A stretch of DNA of 41,498 nt from Kocuria atrinae C3-8 (lineage in GTDB: Bacteria > Actinomycetota > Actinomycetes > Actinomycetales > Micrococcaceae). The notes below the pieces were generated by a model, which did not search any database, was not told the origin of the DNA, and saw only the letters and a program-made list of their open reading frames with translations. Location: positions 1 to 41,498 of the forward strand of contig NZ_AJXN01000061.1 in the NCBI RefSeq assembly GCF_000286355.1, given 5' to 3'. How positions within the stretch are numbered: the stretch's first letter is position 1; every line of letters starts with the position of its first letter. Position numbers and translations under genes: made by a program. Shown here one piece after another: positions 19,166 to 28,997 of the stretch.

Positions 19166-20062
19166 TTACGGGAGTGTGAGCACGTCCACGCCGTCTTCGG
19201 TCACAACCATGGTGTGTTCGAACTGGGCGGTGCGGCGCTTGTCGGAGGTGGTGATGGTCCAGTCGTCGTCCCACTGGTCCCACGCGATCGATCCGAGGGT
19301 CAGCATGGGCTCGATCGTGAAGATCATGCCGGGTTTCATCTCGGTGCTGTAACCGGGGGCGGCGTCGTAGTGCGGGATGATCAGCCCGGAGTGGAACTCG
19401 CGCCCCACGCCGTGTCCGGTGAAGTCGCGGACCACGCCGTAGTTGAAGCGCTTGGCGTATTTCTCGATGACCCGGCCGATCACGTTGATCTCGCGGCCCG
19501 GACGGACGGCCTTGATCGCGCGGTTGGTGGCTTCGCGGGTGCGCTCGACCAGGAGGCGGGAGTCCTCGTCCACGTCGCCCACCAGGAAGGTTGCGTTGGT
19601 GTCGCCGTGCATGCCGTTCTTGTACGCGGTGACGTCCAGGTTCACGATGTCCCCGTCCTCGAGCACGGTGGAGTCCGGGATGCCGTGACAGATGACCTCG
19701 TTGAGGGAAGTACAAATGGACTTGCGGAAACCGCGGTAGTCCAGGCACGAGGGGTAGGCGCCGTGATCGCACATGTACTCGTGGGCGATGCGGTCCAGCT
19801 CGTCCGTGGTGACTCCCGGCTGCGCCGCCGCACCGGCCAGTTCGAGGGCGCGGGCCGCGATTTGGCCGGCCTCGCGGACCAGCTCGATCTCCTCCGGGGT
19901 GTACATGTTGGAGTCGTTGCCCTCATTGGCGTCCATCCGTCCCACGTATTCGGGGCGGGTGATCGATGCGGGGACCGTGCGCGTGGGGCCGATGATCCCC
20001 GGTTTGAGGTCCCCCAAGGGGGCGGTGGATCCGGGAGCTGGGGCCAGGTTGTGCGATGTCAC
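19166..20062 (-). CDS. map: Methionine aminopeptidase, type I
   Basis: Removes the initiator methionine from nascent proteins. Intact. The metal ligands are visible: Asp in [17 protein letters not shown] (two), His in [11 protein letters not shown], Glu in FTIEPMLTL and Glu in AQFEHTMVV. The start is taken as GTG 20062 ([11 protein letters not shown]), which gives about 298 residues with the N-terminal extension ([21 protein letters not shown]) that is typical of the long actinobacterial MetAP form and begins after a GGAGG site. The open frame continues further upstream but without a good start. It is divergent from the 58-residue SPOR-like gene. Confidence 0.94.
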   Translation of the reverse strand: MTSHNLAPAPGSTAPLGDLKPGIIGPTRTVPASITRPEYVGRMDANEGNDSNMYTPEEIELVREAGQIAARALELAGAAAQPGVTTDELDRIAHEYMCDHGAYPSCLDYRGFRKSICTSLNEVICHGIPDSTVLEDGDIVNLDVTAYKNGMHGDTNATFLVGDVDEDSRLLVERTREATNRAIKAVRPGREINVIGRVIEKYAKRFNYGVVRDFTGHGVGREFHSGLIIPHYDAAPGYSTEMKPGMIFTIEPMLTLGSIAWDQWDDDWTITTSDKRRTAQFEHTMVVTEDGVDVLTLP

Positions 20063-20250
20063 GGTGGGTCGTTGCCTCCAACGGGTTGAAACGAACGGCA
20101 GTTGCCGAGTGGTATGCGGGCACTGCGCGGGTCTTGGCACTAGCCTAATCCTTAGACGCTCGGAGCAGAGCCGGGCAGAAGTCCAGGGTTTCACCTCCCG
20201 TGGATTGAACCGTCGAAGGGCGCGGAGCGCCGTGAGAGTGAGGCAATGAC

Positions 20251-20427
20251 ATGGCTGAGTACTGGTACAACCTGTACACCAAGCAGGTCGAGGAGGGCCC
20301 CAAGGACGACTATCGTCAGCTCCTGGGCCCGTACGCCACCCGTGAAGAGGCATCGCGTGCGCTGAAGACCGCGGCCGAGAACACCAAGCGCTGGGACGAT
20401 GAGGACGCCGCCTACAAGGGCGAGTGA
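20251..20427 (+). CDS. Small SPOR-like protein (58 residues)
   Basis: Very small protein: it begins [20 protein letters not shown] and ends [11 protein letters not shown]. The pattern with [15 protein letters not shown] looks like a single SPOR-type repeat, in which a [15 protein letters not shown] segment recurs. Proteins of this size and type are common next to map and panB in Micrococcaceae. ATG 20251 has GAGTGAGG upstream. No membrane segment or signal is visible, so if it binds denuded peptidoglycan as other SPOR domains do, its export is unexplained. The following hairpin at 20441-20480 ends it. Confidence 0.72.
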   Translation: MAEYWYNLYTKQVEEGPKDDYRQLLGPYATREEASRALKTAAENTKRWDDEDAAYKGE

Positions 20428-20440
20428 CCCCACCCCACGC

Positions 20441-20480
20441 ATAGCAATGGCCCGAACAGTCCCGTCCGGGCCATTGCTAT
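20441..20480. terminator. Bidirectional terminator between SPOR-like gene and panB
   Basis: Perfect 14-bp inverted repeat: ATAGCAATGGCCCG at 20441-20454 and CGGGCCATTGCTAT at 20467-20480, between convergent genes. Confidence 0.85.
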
Positions 20481-20500
20481 GTCTTGTCCAGGTTCGGTTG

Positions 20501-21355
20501 TCAGCCGCGGAAGCTGTGTTCTTCGGCCGGGAACCGCCCGGATTTCACCTCGGACACGTAGCTGCCCACGGCGTCCCCAATGGTTTCGGACAGCTGCGCG
20601 TACTGCTTGACGAATCGCGGCATGCGACCGGTCCGCAGTCCCAACATGTCCTGCCACACGAGCACCTGACCGGTCGTGACGTTGCCCGCCCCGATGCCCA
20701 CCGTGGGGATCGAGAGGATCTCCTCGACCTCCTGGGCGGCGTCTGCGGAAACCATTTCGAGAACCACTGCGAAAGCCCCGGCGGCCTGGACGGCCTGGGC
20801 GTCGGCAATGAGTTTGGCGGCGGCGTCGCCCTTGCCCTGGACCCTGTAGCCGCCCAGCGCGTGCTCCGACTGCGGCGTGAACCCCACGTGCCCCATCACG
20901 GGAATGCCCGCGCGCACCACGGCGGCCACGTGGTCGGCCAGTTCCTCACCGGCCTCGAGCTTCACGGCGTGCGCGCCGGTTTCTTTCATGATGCGCACCG
21001 AGGAGCGCACGGCCTGTTCGGGGGATTCCTCGTAGCTGCCGAACGGCAGGTCCACGACCACCAGCGCGCGCTTGGCCGCGCGAGCCACCGCCGCGGCCAG
21101 GGGAATCATGTGATCGAGCGTGACCGGGATGGTGGTTTCGAAGCCCAACACGTTGTTGCCGGCGGAGTCACCCACGAGCAGAACGTCCACGCCGGCGCCG
21201 TCGAAAATGCTGGCCGTCAAAGAGTCGTAACTGGTGAGCATCGCAAATTTCTCGCCCTGCGCCTTGGCTCGCTGCAAATGCACCGTGCGCACGCGGGTCA
21301 CCTCGCTCAGCGAGGGGGTCTTGGCGGCCTGATCTGACTGGGGCGTAGCGGTCAT
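20501..21355 (-). CDS. panB: 3-methyl-2-oxobutanoate hydroxymethyltransferase
   Basis: First committed enzyme of pantothenate (coenzyme A) synthesis: adds a hydroxymethyl group from methylene-tetrahydrofolate to alpha-ketoisovalerate. Intact, 284 residues from ATG 21355 (MTATPQSDQ). The metal- and substrate-binding motifs are visible: [49 protein letters not shown], and [19 protein letters not shown]. It is monocistronic and divergent from glnA, with 166 bases between the two starts. Confidence 0.95.
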   Translation of the reverse strand: MTATPQSDQAAKTPSLSEVTRVRTVHLQRAKAQGEKFAMLTSYDSLTASIFDGAGVDVLLVGDSAGNNVLGFETTIPVTLDHMIPLAAAVARAAKRALVVVDLPFGSYEESPEQAVRSSVRIMKETGAHAVKLEAGEELADHVAAVVRAGIPVMGHVGFTPQSEHALGGYRVQGKGDAAAKLIADAQAVQAAGAFAVVLEMVSADAAQEVEEILSIPTVGIGAGNVTTGQVLVWQDMLGLRTGRMPRFVKQYAQLSETIGDAVGSYVSEVKSGRFPAEEHSFRG

Positions 21356-21521
21356 TGGTCCAGGGTACCGCCGACGACGCCGCACGCGCCGGGAGCCCGG
21401 GCGTCGCGTCTGCGTGTGGGTACCTGCCGTTAGAGTTGGGGTAGCGGCTCACCTGTGACGGAGACGTCATGGGGTCGCGAGTACATCCGCAACACGGACG
21501 AGACACACGAGGTGGCCCCAC

Positions 21522-22862
21522 ATGGATCGGCAGCAAGAATTCGTTTTGCGAACCATTGAGGATCGTGACGTGCGATTCGTGCGTCTGTGGTTCACGGACG
21601 TCGTGGGTACGCTCAAGTCCGTTGCTCTGGCACCTGCTGAGGTCGAATCCGCCTTTGACGAGGGGCTCGGGTTTGATGGTTCGTCCATCGAAGGGCTCTC
21701 CCGTGTCTACGAATCGGACATGCTGCTGCAGCCGGACCCCTCCACGTTCCAGTTGCTGCCGTGGCGCGGCGACGATGAGCCAACCTCCCGCATGTTCTGC
21801 GATCTCAAGACGCCGGATGGCGAGCCCTCGGCCTCAGATCCGCGCGGTGTGCTGCGCAGGGTCCTGAACAAGGCCGCGGACATGGGCTTCACGTGTTACA
21901 CCGCGCCCGAGATCGAGTTCTACCTGTTGCGCTCCTCGGAACTGGACCCCAAGACCGGTGAGCCCACTCCCGTGGATTACGAGGCTACTTCGATCACGTC
22001 CCGGGCGGCGTAGTGCAGGACTTCCGCCGTACCGCTGTGAGCATGCTCGAGGCCGTGGGTATCTCGGTGGAGTTCTCCCACCACGAGGCCGGCCCGGGCC
22101 AGAACGAGATCGACCTCCGTTACGCGGACGCGCTGCAGACCGCTGACAACATCATGACGTTCCGCACGATCGTCAAAGAAGTTGCCCTGTCGCAGGGAAT
22201 CTACGCGACCTTCATGCCCAAGCCGTTCTCCCGGCAGCCGGCTCCGGAATGCACACGCACTTCTCCCTGTTCGAGGGTGATACCAACGCGTTCTACGAGG
22301 CGGGGTCGGAATTCCGGTTGTCCAAGACCGGCCGCCACTTCATCGCGGGCCTGTTGCGCCACGCGCCGGAGTTCACGTCCGTTACCAACCAGTTCGTGAA
22401 CTCCTACAAGCGGTTGTGGGCCGGTGACGAGGCGCCCTCCTACATGTCTTGGGGGCACAACAACCGTTCGGCCTTGGTTCGCGTGCCGCTGTACAAGCCG
22501 GACAAGGTGCAGTCCTCGCGCATCGAATACCGCGGTATCGACTCGGCCACCAACCGTACCTCTCCTATGCAGCGTTGCTGGGGGCCGGGCTCAAGGGCAT
22601 CGAGAACGAATACGAGCTGCCGCCGGTCGAGATGGACGACGTCTTCGCGATGTCTAGTGCCGAGCGCCGCGCCGTGGGGCACCAGCCGCTACCCACCAGC
22701 CTGCACGAGGCCATCCGCCAGACCGAGGAATCGGAGTTCATGGCGGAGCTGCTGGGCGAGCAGGTCTTCGATTCCTTCCTGAGGAACAAGCGCCGAGACT
22801 GGGACAACTACCGGGTGGAAGTCAGCCCCTACGAGCTGCGCACCAACCTGGGAATCCTGTAG
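21522..22862 (+). CDS. Type I glutamine synthetase, GlnA2-like (three frameshifts)
   Basis: Glutamine synthetase family protein: ATP-dependent ligation of ammonia to glutamate, or a related gamma-glutamyl ligase reaction. Motifs: GFDGSSIEGLSR, PEIEFYLL, FSHHEAGPGQNEIDLRYADA, GMHTHFSLF, NRSALVRVP, RIEYRGIDSATN and NPYLSYAALLGAGLKGI. Frames change at about 21981 (DYGGYFDHVPGG restored), 22238 (QPGSGMHTHFSLF) and 22555 (ATNPYLSYAALL); each is one missing base. Repaired length is about 447 residues, the shorter GSI-alpha/GlnA2 class. A Tyr sits in NEYELPP, the position of the adenylylation loop. glnE follows directly, 2 to 11 bases later depending on its start. Confidence 0.9.
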
Positions 22863-22864
22863 GC

Positions 22865-25800
22865 GTGGGGGCCATGGGGGCAACGGAAGGTACTGCCAAG
22901 GAACGCGCGGAAAAGATCTCGGCCAAGCGTCTGATCTCCATCGGGTTCGCGGACGTCACCAACGCCAGACGGTGGCTGGGATTCCGAGAACTCGACGATG
23001 TCGATCTGGAGAAGATGCTCAACGGGCTGGCCCATTCGGCCTCCCCGGACGCCGCCCTGCAATTGATTGTCCGCTTGATCGAGCAGCACCCGGAGATCGC
23101 TAAGCGGGTCAATGGTGACGAGCGGAAGTCCGAAACCATGTTCCGCTTATTGGGCGCTTCGGAAGCGCTCGGTGAGTTCTTGCTGCGGGCCCCTGAGAAT
23201 CTGGACCTGTTGGACATCGAACCCCAAGACCAACCCGGTCACGACAACGCGGATGTCTTCCGGGACGCCTGCTGGAGTCGATCGGGGCGGATCCCGAGTC
23301 CGAGATCCCCACGGCCACCGTCACTGGTGCGGATGCCTACAAGGCACTCCGTGTCGCCTATCGGCGAGGCATCACCAAGGTGGCTATTCGCGACGTCGGC
23401 GCCCTGGACCCGGTGGAGTACATGCCGTCGGTGGGCCGCCAACTCGCCGATTTGGCCGGTGCCGCCATCGAGGCGGGATTGGCCGTGGCTCGCGCGGAGG
23501 CCAACGAGAAGTGGGATCAGGCGTTGGTCGATCAGGTGCGTCTGGCCGTGATCGGGATGGGTAAGTGTGGCGCCCGCGAGCTGAACTATATTTCCGACGT
23601 GGACGTGGTGTACGTCGTCGACATCAAGGCCGCAGACCACGGCGAAGTGCCGGACGAACAACTCGCCACGGAGATCGCTACGAACCTGGCCTCCGGTATG
23701 GCGCACGCGATCATGACCTCCGGACCGGAGCCCGCTCTGTGGGAAGTGGATGCCAACCTGCGTCCCGAGGGCAAGGACGGCCCGCTCGTGCGCACGCTGG
23801 ATTCGCACGTGCAGTACTACAAGCGCTGGGCCAAGTCGTGGGAATTCCAGGCCCTGCTCAAGCACGCGCGATTGCCGGTGACAGCGAGCTGGGGGAGCGC
23901 TACGAGGATGCCATTGCCCCGTTCGTGTGGTCTTCGGCCGAGCGCGAGGGGTTCGTGGAATCCGTCCAGGCCATGCGACGTCGGGTTACGGACAACATTC
24001 CCGAAGCGGATCGGGACCGTCAGATCAAGCTGGGCCCGGGTGGCCTGCGCGATGTCGAATTCACGGTGCAGCTGCTGCAGCTCGTGCACGGGCGCAGTGA
24101 CGAGACGGTGCGCACCAAGGCGACCACGGACTCGCTCGTGGCGCTGGCGGCGGGTGGGTACACCTCCCGCAGTGACGGTGAAGAATTCCACCGCAACTAT
24201 CGGTGGTTGCGCTTGCTCGAGCACCGCATCCAGCTGTTCCGCATGCGACGAACCCACCTCATGCCGCGGGATGAACGGGAGCTGTCCGTGGTGGCGCGCT
24301 CCGTGGATGGGGCGGGGGAGAACCGCCACCCCACGGGCAAGGCGCTGACCGAGAACTGGACCAAGGTCAAACGATCCGTGCGCACCATGCACGAGCGGAT
24401 TTTCTACCGCCCGATGCTGGCCGCATTGGCCAATGCGCCCACGGATACGACACTGACGACCGAATCGGCACTCGATCGTTTGGCAGCCCTGGGTTATCAG
24501 GACACCAAGGCAGCCATGCGCCACATCGAGGCGCTCTCACGCGGCGTGAGCCGACGGGCGGAAATCCTTCGCACCTTATTGCCGGTCTTGCTCGACTGGA
24601 TCGCCCAGGGTGTGGATCCGGATGCCGGTTTGCTCAACTTCCGCAAGATTTCCGAGGCCATGGGCAACACCCCGTGGTTTCTGCGCTTGCTGCGCGACTC
24701 GAACGCGGCGGCCGAGCGACTGTGCCAGATCCTGTCCAGCTCCCGGTACGTTTCGGACCTGCTGGAAACTTCGCCGCAGGCGATTGCCTGGCTGGGTGAC
24801 GACCCGCAGCTCCGTCCACGCAACCTGGACGAACTCGTCAAGGAAATGCGCACGCAGCTGCAGCGTCATACCGAACCGGAGGAGGCCATTCGGGCGATCC
24901 GACAGATCCGTCGCCGCGAACAGCTCCGGATTGCGCTCGCGGACACCAGCGGCTTGGCTTCGGTCGAATCGGTCGTGACCGGGCTGTCCAACGTGGATCA
25001 GGCCACCGTGATGGGTGCTTTGTACATCGCCCAGCGGGAGTTCTGCGAGGGCGATGACAAGGATGCCCTGGCGGATGTCATGGTCGTGGCCATGGGTCGC
25101 CAAGGTGGCCGGGAAATCGGTTACGGGTCTGACGCGGACGTCATGTACGCGTTCGAACCTCGAGAGGGAGTCGAGTCCAGTGACGCTCGCTCCCAGGCCG
25201 AGAAGATTTTCTCGCGCATGGTGCAGTTGCTCAAGATGCCGTGCAAGCCGCCCATCATTGCCGAGCGCACGCTGGAGATCGACAACGATCTGCGGCCGGA
25301 AGGCAAGCAGGGGCCCATGGCGCGTTCGGTGGAATCCTTCGCACAGTATTACGACCGGTGGGGTCAGACCTGGGAGTTCCAGGCGCTCACGCGGGCTCGT
25401 TATCTGGCAGGCAATGAGGACGTCGCCACGGCGCTCGTTCGCGTGTTCGACCGGTTCCGGTACCCGGCGGATTTCACCGACCGGCAGCTCATCGACGTGC
25501 GCCGCATGAAAGCCCGCGTGGAGAGCGAACGTATGCCGCGCGGTGCCGATCCCAATCGTCAGCTGAAGCTCGGTCGTGGTGGGCTCTCGGATGTGGAGTG
25601 GCTCGTGCAATTGCTGCAGTTGCAGCACGGTCACAAGGTCGAGGGGCTGCGCACCACATCGACCTGGCTGCGCTGGAAGCTGCGGTCGAGGCGGATCTGT
25701 TGGCGCCCCAGGATGCTCAGGTGCTCAAGAGCGCGTGGACACTCGCGACGGCCATCCGAAACGGAAACGTGTTGCGCTCTGGTCGGTCTTCGGACTCCGT

Positions 25801-25942
25801 GCCTTCGCGCCGCGTGGACCTGGAGGCAGTGGCCCGGTGGATCGGGTACGAACCCGGTTCCGCCTCACAGCTGGAAGAGGATTACCTGCGGATCACCCGT
25901 CAGTCGCGCACCGTGTTCGAGCGGGTGTTCTACGGGCACTAG
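22865..25942 (+). CDS. glnE: Bifunctional glutamine synthetase adenylyltransferase (three frameshifts)
   Basis: GlnE attaches AMP to, and removes it from, glutamine synthetase in response to nitrogen status. Two nucleotidyltransferase modules are visible: GMGKCGARELNYISDVDVVY in the N-terminal half and AMGRQGGREIGYGSDADVMY in the C-terminal half, each followed by an NLRPEGKDGP or DLRPEGKQGP motif and a helical region (GPGGLRDVEFTVQLLQLVHG, GRGGLSDVEWLVQLLQLQHG). Frames change at about 23268, 23873 and 25660, each consistent with one lost base. Repaired length is about 1023 residues from ATG 22874; GTG 22865 is another possible start. The gene follows glnA within a few bases, so the two are probably cotranscribed. 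Confidence 0.94.
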
Positions 25943-26027
25943 GTGCTAGGTCATCAGTAGGCGGTGAGCTGGCACGAACGCCCGGGTCAGGTGCACGCCG
26001 GGCGTCGTTAGGGCCATGTGCAACACC

Positions 26028-26082
26028 TGAGGGGCCGGCGGAACCCTTTTCCCTCGCGGGAAGGGTTCCACCGGCCCCTCAG
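26028..26082. terminator. Strong bidirectional hairpin between glnE and tRNA-Arg
   Basis: CTGAGGGGCCGGCGGAACCC pairs with GGGTTCCACCGGCCCCTCAG around a short loop, with one mismatch. A smaller hairpin ACGCCCGG/CCGGGCGT lies just upstream at 25978-26005. It separates convergent glnE (+) and tRNA-Arg (-). Confidence 0.8.
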
Positions 26083-26101
26083 ATGTATTTGCAGGATTTT
26101 T

Positions 26102-26177
26102 TGGTGCCCCGAGAGGGAATCGAACCCCCGACCAAGAGATTAGAAGGCTCCTGCTCTATCCACTGAGCTACCGAGGC
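26102..26177 (-). tRNA. tRNA-Arg (anticodon TCT), CCA encoded
   Basis: Minus-strand cloverleaf: acceptor GCCTCGG with TCGGGGC, D arm GCTC-AGTGGATA-GAGC, anticodon loop CTTCTAA (anticodon TCT, reading AGA), T arm GGGGG-TTCGATT-CCCTC, discriminator A and an encoded CCA at 26102-26104. It is 76 bases long including CCA. Two acceptor pairs are G-U and the base of the anticodon loop has one weak pair. A TACACT -10-like element lies at 26200-26205 upstream on the minus strand. Confidence 0.93.
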
Positions 26178-26475
26178 AGGCCGCGTGAAGCGCCAATCCA
26201 GTGTAGCAACGGTTGAGCAGGTGCCTCACGTCTGAGGGCGGCGCGGACCATGTCGGGGTGTGACCGGGAACTGGCCCGGCGTCTCGGCCTCGGCGCGGTC
26301 ACTGCACAGACGCTGGCCAAGAGCTCCACCGCCTCGCTCATCCACATCTGACGGGTTTGCTGGGTCGGGGGTCCGTCGCGAGAGGCACGGTTGAGGCACC
26401 CCTGAATTTCGGGGCACCGGTTCCGTCCTCGCCGTTTCACGAACCGCGGGGATGGCTCACACGAAGGAGCATCCC
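26178..26475. other. tRNA-ssb intergenic region, no convincing gene
   Basis: 298 bases between divergent tRNA-Arg and ssb. It contains the presumed tRNA promoter (TACACT, minus strand, 26200-26205) and the ssb ribosome site GAAGGAG at 26462-26468. Short open frames occur on both strands (for example plus 26249-26353), but none shows a recognisable family, a ribosome site or neighbours that support it. Confidence 0.5.
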
Positions 26476-27086
26476 ATGCCCGAGCACATCACCCTCCGAG
26501 GATTCGTCGGCAAAGATCCCGAATCGCACCTGTTCGACGACGGCACCGTTGCCGCACGCTTCCGACTCGCCACCACCACGCGTCGTTTCGACGCGGACAA
26601 GAACACCTGGGTGGATATCAGCACCAATTGGTATTCCGTACGGTGCTTCCGCGGATTGGCGATGCACGTGATGACCAGCGTGCGCTGCGGGCAGCCGGTC
26701 ATCGTGACCGGAAAACTGCAGATTCAGGAGTGGATGTCGGACAACGGCCCGCGCACCACGGTCCAGGTTGATGCCACGGCCATCGGCCATGACCTCAACT
26801 TCGGCACGGCCAACTTCTCCCGGACGGGCGGGCAGGGTCAGCGTCCGCTCAACGCGCCGAGTGGCAGCGAGGATTCCGCAGAGCCAGCCGAAAGCGGGAA
26901 CAAGATCGGCGGCCTGCAGGACCACGAGCGACTGGACGAGCACGGTCACGGGAGATCATCGCATCTGATCCCGATGACACGTTCACTCCCTTGAGCGACC
27001 TGACCCACGGAATGGACGTGGCCGAGCACGCCGATGAGGACTGCGAGTCCGAGGAACGCACCCCGGTGGGGGTGGGCAGCGACTGA
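26476..27086 (+). CDS. Single-stranded DNA-binding protein paralogue (one frameshift)
   Basis: OB-fold single-stranded DNA-binding protein. MPEHITLRGFVGKDPESHLF and TVAARFRLATTTRRFD, then TNWYSVRCFRGLAMHV, GQPVIVTGKLQIQEW and TTVQVDATAIGHDL form the OB core (about residues 1-115). At about 26945 the frame changes: after LDEHGHG the better continuation is EIIASDPDDTFTPLSDL, ending in an acidic tail and a stop at 27084-27086. That gives about 203 residues, against 173 if the first frame is followed. There is no DDDIPF-type C-terminal tip, so it is an SSB paralogue rather than the canonical replication SSB. ATG 26476 follows GAAGGAG. Confidence 0.82.
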
Positions 27087-27113
27087 GAACCTATCGATCA
27101 CAACGTCCCACCG

Positions 27114-27150
27114 TGCGTTACCGGGGCCCATGTGTGACCCCGGTAACGCA
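27114..27150 (+). terminator. Terminator after ssb
   Basis: Perfect 13-bp inverted repeat: TGCGTTACCGGGG at 27114-27126 and CCCCGGTAACGCA at 27138-27150, 28 bases after the repaired ssb stop. It has no T-run. Confidence 0.75.
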
Positions 27151-27233
27151 ACGGAGCGGCGTCGTCGGCGGAACTGAGCGCTGGGAGCTGAACGTGGCTG
27201 GAAGAGGCGCGCGGGCGCGGTAGCCTGGAGGGT

Positions 27234-28916
27234 ATGGCGGAATTCATTTACACCATGTCCAAAGCCCGCAAGAAGGTGGGCGACAAAGTCATTCTGGACG
27301 ATGTCACCATGTCGTTCTATCCCGGCGCCAAGATCGGCGTTGTGGGTCCTAACGGTGCTGGTAAATCGACCATCCTGAAAATCATGGCTGGTATCGACCA
27401 GCCCTCCAACGGTGAGGCGCGGCTGAGCCCCGGCTACTCCGTGGGCATCCTGCTGCAGGAACCGCCGCTGAACGAAGAGAAGACCGTTCTGGGCAACGTC
27501 GAAGAAGGCGTTGGCGAGATCAAGGGCAAGCTCGATCGTTTCAACGAGATCTCCGCCGAAATGGCTGAGCCCGATGCAGACTTCGATGCGCTCATGGAAG
27601 AAATGGGCAAGCTGCAGGAAGAGATCGACGCAGCGAACGCGTGGGATCTCGACTCCCAGCTCGAGCAGGCCATGGACGCGCTGCGTTGCCCGCCGCCCGA
27701 GACGGACGTCAAGGTTCTCTCCGGTGGTGAGCGTCGTCGTGTCGCGCTGTGCAAGTTGCTGCTTCAGAAGCCGGACCTGCTGCTCCTCGATGAGCCCACT
27801 AACCACCTGGACGCAGAGTCCGTGCTGTGGCTCGAGCAGCACCTGGCCGCGTATCACGGCGCCGTTCTGGCCGTGACTCACGACCGGTACTTCCTCGATC
27901 ACGTGGCCGAGTGGATCTGTGAGGTCGACCGCGGTCGCCTGTACCCCTACGAGGGCAACTACTCCACCTACCTGGACACCAAGGCCAAGCGCATGGAGGT
28001 TCAGGGCAAGAAGGACGCCAAGCAGGCCAAGCGCCTCAAGGACGAACTCGAGTGGGTGCGCTCCAACGCCAAGGGCCGTCAGGCCAAGTCCAAGGCCCGT
28101 CTGGCGCGCTACGAGGAAATGGCCTCGGAAGCCGAGAAGACCCGCAAGTTGGACTTCGAAGAGATTCAGATCCCGCCGGGACCCCGCTTGGGCAACCTGG
28201 TCATCGAAGCCGACAAGCTGCAGAAGGGCTTCGGCGATCGCTCGCTCATCAAGGACCTGTCCTTCTCGCTGCCCCGTAACGGCATCGTGGGCGTGATCGG
28301 TCCCAACGGTGTGGGTAAGTCCACGCTGTTCAAGACCATCGTGGGCCTCGAACCGCTCGACGGCGGTGAGCTCAAGGTGGGCGACTCGGTCCAGATTTCC
28401 TACGTGGACCAGAACCGCGAGAACCTCGACCCGGAGAAGACTCTGTGGGAGGTCGTCTCGGACGGCCTGGACTACATCAACGTGGGCAAGGTCGAAATGC
28501 CGTCCCGCGCGTACGTCTCCGCGTTCGGCTTCAAGGGCCCGGATCAGCAGAAGAAGGCCGGTGTGCTCTCCGGTGGTGAGCGTAACCGCCTCAACCTGGC
28601 GCTGACCCTCAAGCAGGGTGGCAACCTGTTGCTGCTGGATGAGCCCACCAACGACCTGGACGTGGAAACCCTCGGTTCGCTCGAAAACGCGTTGCTGGAA
28701 TTCCCCGGCTGCGCCGTGGTGGTCTCTCACGATCGTTGGTTCCTGGACCGCGTGGCCACCCACATCCTCGCCTGGGAAGGTACCGAGGAGAACCCGGACA
28801 ACTGGTACTGGTTCGAGGGCAACTTCGAATCCTACGAGGAGAACAAGATGGAGCGTCTCGGCCCGGAGGCCGCACGTCCCCGTCGCCTCACCCACCGTCG
28901 CCTTACCCGCGACTAA
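27234..28916 (+). CDS. ettA: Energy-dependent translational throttle protein EttA (ABC-F)
   Basis: ABC-F ATPase that binds the ribosomal E site and gates the first elongation cycles according to energy state. Intact, 560 residues. Two ABC domains: Walker A GPNGAGKST (about residue 40) and GPNGVGKST (about 358); signature motifs VLSGGERRRVALCK and VLSGGERNRLNLAL; Walker B LLLLDEPTNHLDAESV and LLLLDEPTNDLDVETL. Between them is the charged linker (KRMEVQGKKDAKQAKRLKDE and following) that contacts P-site tRNA. There is no membrane domain. The C-terminus is the short RLTHRRLTRD. ATG 27234 has a weak GGAGGG upstream. Monocistronic, with its own terminator. Confidence 0.95.
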   Translation: MAEFIYTMSKARKKVGDKVILDDVTMSFYPGAKIGVVGPNGAGKSTILKIMAGIDQPSNGEARLSPGYSVGILLQEPPLNEEKTVLGNVEEGVGEIKGKLDRFNEISAEMAEPDADFDALMEEMGKLQEEIDAANAWDLDSQLEQAMDALRCPPPETDVKVLSGGERRRVALCKLLLQKPDLLLLDEPTNHLDAESVLWLEQHLAAYHGAVLAVTHDRYFLDHVAEWICEVDRGRLYPYEGNYSTYLDTKAKRMEVQGKKDAKQAKRLKDELEWVRSNAKGRQAKSKARLARYEEMASEAEKTRKLDFEEIQIPPGPRLGNLVIEADKLQKGFGDRSLIKDLSFSLPRNGIVGVIGPNGVGKSTLFKTIVGLEPLDGGELKVGDSVQISYVDQNRENLDPEKTLWEVVSDGLDYINVGKVEMPSRAYVSAFGFKGPDQQKKAGVLSGGERNRLNLALTLKQGGNLLLLDEPTNDLDVETLGSLENALLEFPGCAVVVSHDRWFLDRVATHILAWEGTEENPDNWYWFEGNFESYEENKMERLGPEAARPRRLTHRRLTRD

Positions 28917-28932
28917 GGGCGAGCAACAGTTC

Positions 28933-28982
28933 GACGACGCCGCCCCGGCACTTCGCACGAAAGGTGCCGGGGCGGCGTCGTC
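28933..28982. terminator. Bidirectional terminator between ettA and siderophore operon
   Basis: Perfect 19-bp inverted repeat: GACGACGCCGCCCCGGCAC at 28933-28951 and its complement at 28964-28982, followed by ATTCTT. It ends ettA (+) and the leftward siderophore operon (-). Confidence 0.9.
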
Positions 28983-28997
28983 ATTCTTGCGGGTGTT

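Noticed and set aside
7964-25942. Interpretation of the broken fab, aceE, glnA and glnE genes as pseudogenes
   Set aside because: All motifs survive in sequence across the frames, the breaks are single-base, and several of the genes are normally essential.
26102-26177. tRNA-Arg as an integration site for a genomic island
   Set aside because: No second copy of the tRNA 3' end and no integrase lie nearby; both flanks are housekeeping genes.
26249-26353. Short plus-strand frame of 34 codons between tRNA-Arg and ssb
   Set aside because: No ribosome site, no family resemblance, and a similar-quality frame exists on the opposite strand.
26946-28958. A 670-codon open frame on the minus strand opposite ettA
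   Set aside because: It is a shadow of the GC-rich ettA gene; the translation has no recognisable motif, whereas ettA has both complete ABC domains.
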